This document shows, one piece after another, positions 52,042 to 63,142 of a DNA stretch of 64,000 bases. The first letter of the stretch is position 1, and the number at the start of each line of letters is the position of its first letter. The DNA lies in NCBI GenBank assembly GCA_021904315.1, contig CM038917.1:9408041-9472040 (forward strand). Direction: 5' to 3'. A program made the translations under genes and the position numbers. The notes beneath the pieces were generated by a model that did no database searches, had not been told where the DNA came from, and worked only from the letters and a program-made list of their open reading frames with translations. The DNA comes from Sphagnum magellanicum (Eukaryota; Streptophyta; Sphagnopsida; Sphagnales; Sphagnaceae).

Positions 52042-53040
52042 AACATGTTTAATTCAGTATTTTGAGTAGCCATTTTTCAAGAATTACGATCTTCTACCAA
52101 CAACTTGGATAATTTTTTCTCATTTGTGTCAATTTTATGCACGTCCATTTCCACTATATTTCTTGGAGGCTTCTAAGCACAAGGATTTCACTATCATTTC
52201 ATCCAAGTTTGGTACATGACAAGGGGATCTTTTGGGAGGAATGTTGTTTGCACTAGCTCATCTTCATGCTCTCCATCCTACTGCAATAGTCCACCTTACT
52301 TATATTTTTACCTTTCATTATGCTTATCCTCTGCCCATTTTTTCACAGCACTCTATATTTGTCTCGATATACCACATCTTATAGTTCCACATCTTTCATG
52401 ATGCCAGTGTTGTCACACCATTGATGATTTGGGTATCCATTTGCTACATTTCCCATGTGAGAGTGAACACATTGCAGCCCATGATACGCTTCAAAATACC
52501 ATTGTAACTATTGCATCAAAAAATGGAGCTCACATATAGAAAAAGGTTTTTCACCTTTTCGCTTGCCACACACCAAAACAAGTGAATATTATCATCACCA
52601 GAAAAAGTTTTTGAACCCTAACAACTATTGTCATTACCAATCCGATTCATATAGATTTGGTGCAACATGCTTCGATGACGATATCACATGTAACGATAGT
52701 TGCCACTCAAGACACGGCAAGATCCTACATAATGCGAATGTCAAGAAATGATTTCATTCCCTTTGCCATAAAAACCTACGATTATCTCCATCCTCATTTT
52801 GATTCCTTTTTGACTTTTTGTGTACATGCATGTGTAACTCACCATCAACAAACCTCCTTCGTACCTTTGATGTTTATATATCACTATAAGCAACAAGTGT
52901 TGATAGCCTTATGGTGTGTGCAAGTCATTGCAATTCTTTAGTGAATTGCCACATTTAGTCATAGTTCTTCATTTCTTCCACACATACTAGCTAGTGTAGC
53001 TCCATCATTAGTTGATGTGTGGCATAGGATGCCCTTTTAA
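52042..53040 (+). pseudogene. Decayed retrotransposon reverse transcriptase, copy 2
   Basis: The plus strand carries NMFNSVF*VAIFQELR (from 52042) and NNLDNFFSFV, then GT*QGDLLGGMLFALAHLHAL (about 52.2 kb), corresponding to the polymerase QGDP block of copy 1. The catalytic DD segment appears deleted. Then come IDDLGIHLLHFPCESEHIAAHD (a Cys/His-rich, knuckle-like stretch, about 52.42-52.49 kb), QVNIIITRKSF*TL..IVITNP (endonuclease-like core), YDYLHPHFDSFLTFC, SFVPLMFIYHYKQQVLIAL and a tail ending LVDVWHRMPF at a stop (53038-53040). Stops and frameshifts make it inactive. Its 5' end is cut off at the repeat array that ends at 52040. Confidence 0.7.
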
Positions 53041-53176
53041 CATTATGTCTTCCATTTCATTACTATTGTTTTGATGGTCCTAGTTTTCCTTTCGTGTATT
53101 TACATTTGCATCGACAGGCCTTGTATTTTTTGTGGATGGATTTCCAACCTTGTTTATATATATATATAGGTCTCCC

Positions 53177-53545
53177 TTTATGTAAGGCTAGAATATGAGG
53201 GTCACACAATAAGGATTTGTACAAAGTACTACAACATTATTCCACGATTCTTTTATGTAAGGCTAAAAAATGAAAGATCACAAAATAAGGATTTATACAA
53301 AGTATTTACACTTTTATTACATCATGTTTTTATGCAAGGCTACAAAATGAAGGTCACAAAATAAGGATTTGTACAAAGTACTACAGTTTTATTCCATAAT
53401 GCCTTCATGCAAGGTTAAAATAAGAACGTCACAAAATAAGGATTTGTAGAAAGTATTACACTTTTAATACATCATGTTTTTATGCAAGGCTACAAATTGA
53501 AGGTCAAAAAATAAGGATTTCTACAAAGTATTATAAGGCAAACTT
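53177..53545 (+). repeat. 75-bp tandem array, five units
   Basis: Units start at 53177, 53252, 53329, 53404 and 53479 (75-77 bp apart) with TTTATGTAAGGCTA or TTTATGCAAGGCTA. They then hold a GTCACAAAATAAGGATTTGT variant, then ACAAAGTA and ACTTTTATTCCAT. Two related units precede reverse-transcriptase copy 2 at 51857-52040, so the pseudogene lies between same-orientation arrays. Confidence 0.85.
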
Positions 53546-53965
53546 ATCCTTAGGTGATACCATTAGGAACGTCACACTCCAAATTTTTGAAACCCATCCA
53601 ACTTTAAAACAACATAAAACTCACATAAAGAAAGCTTTTTATTCTAAATTATTTAGGGTTTTATTTATTTTGTGATCATTTTTATTTAATTTTTTGTATA
53701 GGTAAAAACTTTAAAATACTCTTCAAATTGTGAAGGGAAATTTCCTAGTCAGTCTTTTAAAGTGAAGCAATGTTTATTTTATTGACAAAATTTCACTAAA
53801 AAGAGAGATTAAGAATTTGAAAATTATGTGATTCTGGAGATTTTCAATCACCAAAAATGAGGGGGAAGAAAAAGTAAAAATTTCCAGAATTCTATACTTG
53901 TCTTTCAATATGTAACCAAAATATAGTAGGATAATTAAATATTTTTCACTTCATATTTGGTTCAT

Positions 53966-54040
53966 AGCCAGATTTGGCTATTTCTTCATAGGGATGATAG
54001 CCACTTTTTCTACATCTTCCTATGGATGATACCCGCTTTG
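53966..54040 (+). repeat. Dispersed AGCCAAATTTGGCT-type repeat
   Basis: AGCCAGATTTGGCTATTTCTTC is followed by GGGATGATAGCCA and a second CCTATGGATGATACCCGC. It matches the members at 9421, 41947 and 42637. Confidence 0.5.
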
Positions 54041-54255
54041 GCTTAAAAACAGAAAGTCTTAAAAAGAAACACTGGTATGAAGGGTGGTTTCTGGAGCAAA
54101 TCTTACTTCACAAGTGAAGTGCACGTGGATCCTTTGAAGTTTAAATGCCTTGTAGCAAATTTCTTAGATTGCATTACACTGGCAAATGATAAGATCCCCC
54201 TAATAGACACCTACAGCTGGTGAAAGCAAAGTGGGTAGAGTGTATCAATTAAGAA

Positions 54256-54265
54256 CTATATATAG
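54256..54265 (+). promoter_or_regulatory. Candidate TATA box upstream of the reductase gene
   Basis: CTATATATAG is a good plant TATA-box match, followed by a transcript-like composition change. It is about 0.9 kb before the start codon, so its use would imply a long leader. Alternative starts closer to the gene are possible. Confidence 0.25.
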
Positions 54266-54832
54266 AAGGGGGGCCATAATGGCAAGTAAGTTAATATATG
54301 TAAGGGCTCAATCAAATGGGCGAGTGCGACTAGGTAGGTTATAACTTATGACCTCCTTTGCATAAGGGCTTTTATTGGGTAAGTACTTACTTACATGAGT
54401 TAAGGTCAGGTAGGTTGGTAAGTAGGTAGGTACGTACCTTTCTTGAGGCTTTCTTTTTGGAATTTTGTTGATTGGTTTTTTTCTTGGGGCCTCCGCCCTG
54501 GATGGTAGTACTGTTGTTGTTGATGCTCATCATCCGGTTTGTTGCAATTCGGTGGAACCAAAAGAGCAATTTCTTTGCCTGGGATTTGAGTACAACCACT
54601 ACCTCAGTTGCTAGCTGGTCTGATCACAAGTTTGGTCTGATCACTAGTTTCCAATTTCTTCTTCTTCTTAAATCTAGTGTCTGGAGTGCACAGGAGTTGT
54701 GCTGGAAGTAGCGGTAGATTTGTGCAGCTTGCTGCTGAGGGACGAGACTGTTGTTGTGTTTTTTGGTTCTCTATTGGTTTTTGTTTCTGTTTTGGTTTTT
54801 TCTTATCTTTTTCGCAGTTTTGGGTTTGTTTT

Positions 54833-54868
54833 GGGGTTTTGGGTTTTAGGGTTTGGGGGGGCGGGGGG
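54833..54868 (+). promoter_or_regulatory. G-tract cluster and telo-box-like element upstream of the reductase gene
   Basis: Five G-runs (GGGG, GGG, GGG, G7, G6) separated by loops of 1-5 bases meet the usual pattern for a G-quadruplex on the + strand. They include TTTAGGGTTT, the reverse complement of the plant telo-box AAACCCTAAA. It sits about 310 bp before the ATG, in the promoter or leader. A regulatory role is inferred only from position. Confidence 0.4.
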
Positions 54869-55115
54869 ATGCATCGTTGTGTTCTGGCTGATCTTTTTCT
54901 TGGGGTAATTGATAGAACTGGTCATATTGAAAGTTGAATGCTGTGTCTTATCATCGGTGTTGCGAAATTTTGTTGGAGTGTTGTGTGTAAACAAGAGCTT
55001 TGCTGTTGAATTTTTGGTTTCACGGAAGTACTTGAGTCTAGTTGCTCTAGTTCTTTGTTTTTGGGTTTTGGGTGTTTGCTTGTTTTTAAATTTACTTTTG
55101 GGTGTTATCGGATTT

Positions 55116-55116
55116 T

Positions 55117-55170
<54 letters not shown>
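55116..55170. repeat. Compound (GT)n(GA)15 microsatellite abutting a start codon
   Basis: About 12 GT units run directly into 15 GA units, ending 9 bp before the ATG of the reductase gene. It must therefore lie in that gene's 5' leader. Confidence 0.95.
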
Positions 55171-55173
<3 letters not shown>

Positions 55174-55179
55174 TACAGT

Positions 55180-56985
55180 ATGATTTTAGCTTTATTGGTC
55201 GTAACACTTGGTGTCTCATTTCTAGTTCTCAGGAGAAGAAAGAAGCCGGACTTCATAGCGTCATTTGCAGGGAAGCATGTCCTCATCACAGGTGCCTCTA
55301 GCGGTATTGGCCTAGCGCTCTCAAAGAAGTCGCTGCAGGAAGGAGCATTCGTCACTTTGGTGGCTAGAAACAGCGCCAAACTTGAGCAAGCCGCTGGGTC
55401 TCTTCTCAAGGACCTCCAATGTAGTCCTGACCGAATTCTCACCAAGGTACCCCCAAAACAAATTAAATCCCACCAGCTCTAAACAGCAGCAGCTGCAAGG
55501 TTTACTCATGTCGAGAATGAAATGTGATCCAATTCGACCATTTCTTACTGATCCTTTGGAGTCTTTTTTTTCACAGGTAGCAGATGTTGGGGACTATGCT
55601 TCCATAGCTCGCGTCATAGAGGAAGCGTTAGCGTGGAGACCCATCGACATGTTGATGTGCAATGCGGGTGTAACTCGAACGGGATTCTTCGAGGACGTCA
55701 AACTGAAAGACATCAATTCCATTGTGCAGACGAATCTGTTGGGTGCAATTTACACTGTTCACGCTTCTCTACCTTCCCTCAAACAGCACAGTCGTACCCA
55801 TCCCGTTTCAATCGTCTTCATCGCAAGTCTTGCGTCGTTGGTAAGTATGAAGGAGAATATTGTAATGCTGCTGCAAGCTGCTTCATGTGTGGCACTTACC
55901 GATACAAGTACGCATCATGATGTTCTTCCATGAGGCTTTATAGTAGTTTTACAGTTTTTCACATTTTGATTTCAGAAGAGTACTAGAAGGGTTGCGACAT
56001 TGTGTCTGATTTTGGGAAGAATCTTGCTGCATGTAGTGGTTGTTTTACGGAAGTTCTGTCTACACCGGGACAAAACATGCTCTGAAAGGAATCGCAGAAT
56101 CCCTGGCATTGGAGCTCTTGCCCTTCAACATGCGGGTGAACTTGGTGTGTCCAGGCTTCACAGAAAGCCCAATGTTAGATGATGGTATGCAGCTAGCTCC
56201 CAGCCGCCACCAATGTCTTGAAATATTACGTTGTGAACATGCAGCTCTGGAGTGCAGCAGCGATTACAATATATAAGAGAATATCCAAACCTGCTCAGTA
56301 TGTGGTCCTGCACTGCAATTCTTGGATGAGGTGCAGCAATCATATGCAGCAAACGCAATGGAAGACTGCCGTTACCCTGGAAAAATGCACAGCTTTCAGA
56401 GCCATGTAGGAGCCCTGGAACGGTCTACTAAAACTTGAATGTGAGAATTGTTTTTTGCAGGGTCACATACTGAGCACCGCTGGAGATGCTCTTAGATTGC
56501 AGAAATGAACAATAACCCATGTCAAAGAATTCATTCAAGTGAAGACTTAGGGTCTGACTTGTTTATAAGAGGAATAAGCTACTTTGCAGATGATCTATGA
56601 GGGACCCATCACGAGATATATTCTGGAAAGAAAAAAAATTGTGTGAGAATTTTGTTTGTGTGCTGCAGTGAGCACTGACCCGGAGCTTGTGGAAGGAATG
56701 AAAGTGGCGTGCTTTTACAACCGGAAGCAAGCGCAGTCGGCAGAGGAAGTTGCGGAGATCTCAATTGCAGGAATCAAGGCCGGGTCCTTCTTGATAACCA
56801 CCACGCCGTATCTGGGCTCGCTGCTCTCAGTGCTGGGTCGAGGACTAGTTCCCGCCGACTCCCTGGTGAAGAATATCCTGGAAGCCATTGCCTGTGTTCC
56901 CTTGAGGATGATCACTTTCTTTTCAGCCGGCGAGCTCAAAACAAAATTAGTCAACATCCATCGAAAGCACAACAGTTCTAGATAG
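55180..56985 (+). CDS. 3-ketodihydrosphingosine (3-dehydrosphinganine) reductase
   Basis: Four exons, 55180-55446, 55577-55840, 56037-56184 and 56669-56985, join in frame (phases 0, 0, 1; GT-AG) into 331 residues, the usual length of this family (KDSR; plant TSC10). It is a classical short-chain dehydrogenase: TGASSGIG at 37-44, VARN with R63 (NADPH-type), D92, NAG at 118-120, and a catalytic triad of S173, Y186 and K190 (YTGTK). An N-terminal hydrophobic segment (about 1-17) followed by RRRKK suggests an ER membrane anchor with a cytosolic domain; a second hydrophobic stretch lies near the C-terminus. By family knowledge it reduces 3-ketodihydrosphingosine to dihydrosphingosine with NADPH, the second step of sphingoid-base synthesis after serine palmitoyltransferase. 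A GT/GA microsatellite lies just before the ATG and a MITE sits in intron 3. A related SDR of another function is the main alternative. Confidence 0.92.
56277..56491. mobile_element. MITE, copy C, inside intron 3 of the reductase gene
   Basis: A 215-bp shortened member. The left end GAGAATATCCAAACC..CTCAGTATGTGGTCCTGCA pairs with the right end TTGCAGGGTCACATACTGAGCACCGCTGGAGATGCTC. The flanks are TAA (56274-56276) and TTA (56492-56494), one base different. It shares TTGGATGAGGT, ACCCTGGA, GCCATG..AGAGCC..GGAAC-type words and AAAACTTG.ATGTGA with copy B in the same orientation, but lacks the CTGTTTCTGATTGG middle segment. It lies wholly within the intron (56185-56668) and does not touch splice sites. 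Confidence 0.78.
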
Positions 56986-57529
56986 ATCATCTTCTTAGTG
57001 AGCCTCTAATCATGAATCCAACAGTGACTCCTCGTCCTGCATCATCAGCAGAATGCTGACTAAATCAAGGTTATACATGATGCCTCAATGAATCAAAGGT
57101 GTTTTTTTTATCATACTTGAATTCTGACTAATCTGCATGATCCATATGCTTACTACATCAGGGTTATACATGATGTCTTGATGGGCAATCAATCGATGAA
57201 GCTTTTGGTTGCTTCATGTTAACTAGTGTGGCCTGTGCCGTTGGCCCAAGTGTTACCACGTTCTCAACTGATTTTTCCTTCCAAAACCTGGTTTTTTGGA
57301 ATTTATTTGAATTTTCAGCGGCAGAAATCACTTTATAATCAATATCTCTCACATTCTGAATCCAAATCTTACCAAATAAATTCCTTTAAATCCCTGCTCA
57401 TCAAGATCTTTCCAACAACACCAAATGCACATTCCAATTCCTTCGAAATTTTCAGCTACAATTTAATTTAATTTTAAGTGAAGAAACCATTCAATATTCA
57501 AGACTTTTTGCACCGCAAGTCCAACTGTT

Positions 57530-57728
57530 ATGGAACCAAGCCCATGCACGTCGAGAGCTTTCCAAAGACACCAAGAACACCATCTGAAGCATGGAACCAA
57601 GCCCATGCACTCCTCCTCGTCGAGAGCTTTCCAAAGACACCAAGAACACCATCTGAAACATGGAATTAAGCCCATGCACTCCTCCTCGTCTAGAGCTTTC
57701 CAAAGACACCAAGAACACCATGTGAAGC
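57530..57728. repeat. 61-69 bp minisatellite, three units
   Basis: Three near-identical units begin with ATGGAA at 57530, 57591 and 57660 (61, 69 and 69 bp). The first lacks the 8-base TCCTCCTC present in the others. Each contains AGAGCTTTCCAAAGACACC and AAGAACACCATCTG or a variant. Frames on both strands read through it only because of the repeat. It lies about 550 bp downstream of the reductase stop codon. Confidence 0.92.
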
Positions 57729-60700
57729 ATCCCGGTTTGGTGGATCGCATAACTACAAAACAAAGCAAACTACCTTCCTTCATAGATAAATCAAGCCTTA
57801 CTTAGTTAGACAATAAGCCCCAAGCTCTCAACTTTTGTAAACAATATGTAACCTAGTTCTCAACTAGTCACCAACTTTACAGGAAATATGTGACCTAGCA
57901 CTCACTAACAGTGATTTTTTTTCTTCTTTTGTATAGGGGTCAAATTTGTGATATGATGTGACATTACCATAGTACCTTTTCAGGTTGATAATTTTATTTA
58001 TTTTTCAAAATCCACTTCTGCAATAAAAATGAAATAATGAAGTTTGGAAAACAGATATAGGTGATTTGTTATAGGTTTCTAGACTCAAGGAACATCTAAC
58101 ATAATGAGACTTTTTTCAACATTTGATACTATCTTTTTGCAAAAATGGGGCAGACATATGTTATCAATTATCAACTACTTGCTCTACAAGTGGACTAGCT
58201 TAAAGCAAACGACTCTCAAGTTTCCACCAATCTTTGTATTTTTGCTTCCCTTATAATTTTCTTAAATTTTAGCATTTCAAACAGGTTATTTAAAAAATAA
58301 TTAACATTTAAAATTTAATTTAATTTCCACCAAACCTGAAATGCTACTCCAGTATATGCAAGTGAATAAGGATTATGTATACATAATGATGTGTTAATCA
58401 ATGGAACCTTTTTTTTTTGTTCACAATAAGCCTTGTGAAGCCCCAACCTTTAGAGGGAATTATATGTGGCCTAGTCCTTACTAGTGCATCAATTTTAATA
58501 TGGAGAATGTGGTTTAGCAAGTGCAAGCATGATATAATACCTTGCAACATAAATTAAAAAATAGCTATAAATAGACCTTGATATAATGAACTTAAACATG
58601 TTATTTAGTTAAACTATTAATATGAGCATTTTTTTTTACTTTGTTATAATTACATGTATAAATCATATGTTTAAATTAGAATTAAGTAAATTCATCAAAA
58701 TTCAAATAGATGTCTAAAACTTAAACTACGAACCATTTCAAGGAATGGTTAAGGAATCAAACACAACCAAATCATTTTTCTAGGCCATTTTTTGAAAATG
58801 TTTTCACAACTATAAATTATTATTTTTTCATGTTTATCCATTGCATGTTCTAATATATGGTTTGAAATTTATTTTGGAATAATTTTTTTTTAAAGTTTAA
58901 AAACTTATACTCTTAATCAAAATGGCCCTTTAGAAAATCGACAAACTCAACTTTGGAATTCATAACTAAATTATATTTAATCAATTATTTACCAAATAAA
59001 AACCTAAAAATAGAATGACTTTTAAATTAAGTTAGAAAGAAAATTCACAAAAAAATTCTCAAATTATGTTTCAAATTTGTGTTCCTGAACAAAAAGTTCA
59101 TGAAAAAAACAACGTTATGTTCTTGAAACTTTTTATAATTGCAATGAAATTAATAATATCAAAATAAAAAATATTTTTAATATTATTGAAATTTCAAAAT
59201 CTATGGAACTTAATAAATGTATTCATAATAAAAAAAAGTTATGAAAATGTTTACATAAGTATTTCCTATGATTTTTCAAAGTTCAATGGGCACAAAAATC
59301 AAAGTGTGACATTCCGAATGATACCACCCAAGAATGGGCTTGCCTCTTAAACAATAGGTTGCAAATAAATTAGATATTGGAAATAGTAATAAATTATTTA
59401 ATGTCATCCTTGTAAATGGTACTTGTGAGTTTTCATTTTTTATATATTGTAATCAAAGGATATCCAACTTATAATTTAAATTTAAGTTTGAACATTATTT
59501 GACTAATCATTGTAGATGTACTTGTTACCTACTTTTATTATAGTAAAGTTTTTCAAATTTTGTATGCAATTTCTCATACATTTGATAAAAGAACTCATGT
59601 TTTCATAATACGATTGAAAATGTTTTGAATTTATTTCTTATGTTTATGTTGAAAATTGCCATATATTTAAAAATAAAATTTCCAAAAACTATTTTCCTTG
59701 TATAATTTACAATGCTTGCACCTTAGCACACATTAGTGAAATGTTTTTTTATCAAATTTGTCATGTAGCCAAAATGACAATCTTCCATAAAAAGATTTAA
59801 TCAAATTTGGTCATAAACAAGATATGAAAATAGAAACCATTAAACATCATTCTATTTTTTTGGCTACTTGCTTGAACCATGTATAGAAATCAAATTGTGA
59901 ATGGTATACAAAAGTTACCTTATATAAAAAAAAATTTGAATTATGGTAATTGGAAATTTTGAAAAAAACCTTCATTTTAGCATTTTTAAATTTAAAATTT
60001 AATTTTTAAACAAAATTTCACCGACAAGGAAAAGGCTATAACCTAGTGCACGTGGACATTCATAAATGACATTTGACATAGCACTCAATTGTGCACTATC
60101 CATCAGAAAGTGGTTAAATGAGTTATAACGTGATTATGGATAACTTAAATTACCAATGTTCCAACTTGGTAACCTATCATGTAAATTCTTCTTCTTCCAC
60201 ATCACAACTTAGTTAATTACATGTATAAAATGGGTACTTACCATCATGGTAAGTAGGCAAGGAATGCAAATGTTTATTACATGCAAGTAAATAAAAAACA
60301 ATTTTTTTTTCAGAATTTTCTTTTGGAACCGCATTAATGACCATCCATAGAAAGATATGAAAAGATTGGTTAGAAATCAAATATGAAATATAAATCTTTA
60401 ATCATCTTTCTATATATTAGGCGACACATTGGAAACCAAATATAAAGATTTAGCAAAAAATAAATTCTCACTCTGTGCAATTGAATTCCTCCAAAAGCAT
60501 TTCCTTTTCAATTTTTTGATTTTTAGTTTCATTTTTGGTGAAATTTTGACAATAAAAAAAAGACTTGGTTAGGAGATAAAAACACGCACATGGTTGTTAC
60601 TCAGTAGGTTAGATATATGTGGATGGTTGATAGATAACAAACCATCATGATTAATTATGGGACATGAAGACAATGAAAGATTGTTTCTAGTCCACACATC

Positions 60701-61594
60701 ATCCATCTTGCATCATGCACTAGTGGGTGCTTTGGGAGTTCATTATGGTCCCTTTCTGGTAACTTGGAAAGTTGGATGATGTTGTTATCATACTACCACA
60801 AGGAACACTACAACATAATACTACAAAAATATTAAATGTAAATAGCAACCTAAGGAAAAAATTTAAGTAAATAGATGAAAAAAAGCTTTCATCTAAAAAT
60901 AATTTTGTAGGCTAATTTCAAAGATGTAACAATCTAAAAATGTGTGTCACAATGTGTTAAGTTTTCATTAAATTCATGCCTTGTTACACCCCTTGTTCAT
61001 GCCCTCTTTGAGTCCTCATGCTTTATTTTGTTTTTTCCTTAAAAGTTTCAAAAATAGGGAACCAAATTCAAAAACTCATGGTGCGATACTTAAAGGGGGT
61101 ACCAAAGACTTAGTTTTTTTGGGCAATGTGGGTTGTTGAACTTTAATGTATGCTACACAAATAAGAACTAGGAAAAGGACATCGAGATTTCAAATGTTTC
61201 TCTTATTCCTTGGCACTTTTGAATTTAGTTTCAAGGTCATTACGACCTACCTTTTCCTCTACCTTTTGTTGATCACCAACATAAGCAAGAAAAAGCATGG
61301 ACAAATGTGGCATTTGTGGATGATGGTCAAGATGACCCTAGACAAGAAAAAGTAATGGTTGATCAACCAAACCCCATTAAAACATTGCCATTCAGTGTTT
61401 GACATCTTCTTCACATTTCTATGTCAATTGATATAAATTGCTTGTCAGCAACAATTGTTTTGATGAAAGGGATGCCATACTTGGGGTATCAATTTCACTA
61501 AGGAATTCAACCAATTCTACTTCTATTTGTTGCCTAACTTGTGCATAGGCTAATTGGCACACCATTATTGGTCTCCAACTTGCTTTTAAACATT
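57729..61594. other. Gene-free AT-rich interval
   Basis: No coding region or complete element can be supported. The sequence is extremely AT-rich and low in complexity at 58.2-60.0 kb. Confidence 0.55.
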
Positions 61595-61755
61595 CACTAT
61601 GCCAAAAATGTCATTTTATGACTAGTCCTTAATGACTACAAGTGGATAAGCAACTAAAAATGGCATAAACAACTTGTCCGAATCAACTACAAATTGCATA
61701 AGCGAATAATATAATTGATAATGATTGGTTATGAAATGGCATTTTTGGCATAGTG
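61595..61755. mobile_element. CACTA-type MITE with ATT target duplication
   Basis: A 161-bp element with inverted ends of about 28 bp. The left CACTATGCCAAAAATGTCAT (61595 on) and right ATGGCATTTTTGGCATAGTG (ending 61755) are complementary except at about three positions. It is flanked by a perfect 3-bp duplication ATT (61592-61594 and 61756-61758). CACTA termini plus a 3-bp duplication define the CACTA (EnSpm/CMC) superfamily. The small size and lack of coding make it a non-autonomous derivative. An internal fragment matches 4319-4358. Confidence 0.88.
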
Positions 61756-61758
61756 ATT

Positions 61759-63139
61759 CCTCTTGTTTTTTGTTTCATGCTTCCAAGCATTCCAAACTCT
61801 CATGCAAAAACATAAGACCAAAAGGAAAAGGATTGGAGGAAAAGGAAAAGGATTACATTCAAAAGGACAAACATGAGACCAAGAGGAAGAAAAGCAAATG
61901 AAGACCAAGAGGAAAAGTTTGCAACATGAAAGAGCTTTGCTCTCATTCTTAAAAAGGCTCACACTTTGCTCATGGGTAAAACAACTTACCACAAAACTAG
62001 TTTCATGCCCCATCAAGGGCCTACAACATTTTGACCAAATCTTCACAAAATTGGCCCATGTTTTGGGCAAACACAAGGATCTAACTTCATGTTTGAATGA
62101 TTTCACAAACCATTATATTGAATAAAAATGATCACCTCCAAGCGTTTTTTTTCCTACAATTTGTAATCTGGAAAAAATTTCAAAAACTTTTAAAATTTTA
62201 ATGGAATTCTAGGGAAAAACATTTCCAATATTTTCCCAAATTTATGGCCAAAAAAAATCAAGGAATAAAAATATTTTTTTGTCCCATTGAAAAATGGTTG
62301 CCCCACTTTTGATTTATATTTTATATTTTCATTTTAACACATAACTTGGCCAATTAATAACAATAACTAGTATTGATGTAATCCATAAATGGACAAATAT
62401 ACTTGAGCCAAATTATCTAATAATACATTATGTGTAATAAAAAAATTTGGGTTAATTTTATGATAAATAACTATTTAATCAAACATACAAATATTGAAAT
62501 GTCACTTAAATGCATAATAAAATATGACAAAAGGGTTAACAAAATGCCAATGAATATGATAAAAATTTGTTGGATGTTCAATTAGTGGGGCAAATACCCT
62601 TAAATAATTCACAAATTCAACTTGTTGGTAATTCTAGACTCCATCAAAATAGTTATGAAAAATTCCACTAATGTATATAAACACAAGAAGAATAGAGGCA
62701 AGTATATTATTATTGTTATAATGTCACTGAAAACTCTTTTTAAATCAACTTTGCCTTAATTTTAAAGAAGAAAACTTCACATCTATATAGGATTGGAGGA
62801 TAGGTTCTAATTGGGAACCAATTTGTGGGTGAAAGTTGGAAACTTAACTATAGATATGCACTTTAATGTGTTTTTTAAACTTGCTGAGATGTAACATTTG
62901 AGCTATTTTGAATGTGGTGGTCTACAAACTAATCACATTAATAAATCTCTATCATTAGTAGTAAAAGCCTCACCAATGTAATTAGTAAAACAATTTGCCA
63001 CTCAAGTTATTTTCACAAACCCTACATAGAAATTTAACCTTTAGGCTTGTAGGCCTTGATTTTTTTTTCTTTTAACCCGGGATCTTTCCACATGATACTA
63101 AGAGCCAATGTATGCTTGATAAATGATATTGTTGAAAGT
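61759..63139. other. Gene-free interval
   Basis: No gene is supported. The longest frame, 125 codons on the minus strand at 61729-62106, begins inside the MITE and has no recognisable domain. Confidence 0.5.
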
Positions 63140-63142
63140 AAG

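Noticed and set aside
54699-55142. Hydrophobic plus-strand frames upstream of the reductase ATG
   Set aside because: Their Val/Leu/Phe/Gly-rich translation comes from GT-rich leader DNA. The conserved protein starts at 55180.
57463-57805. Frames on both strands with repeated residues
   Set aside because: They read through the 61/69-bp minisatellite and have no other support.
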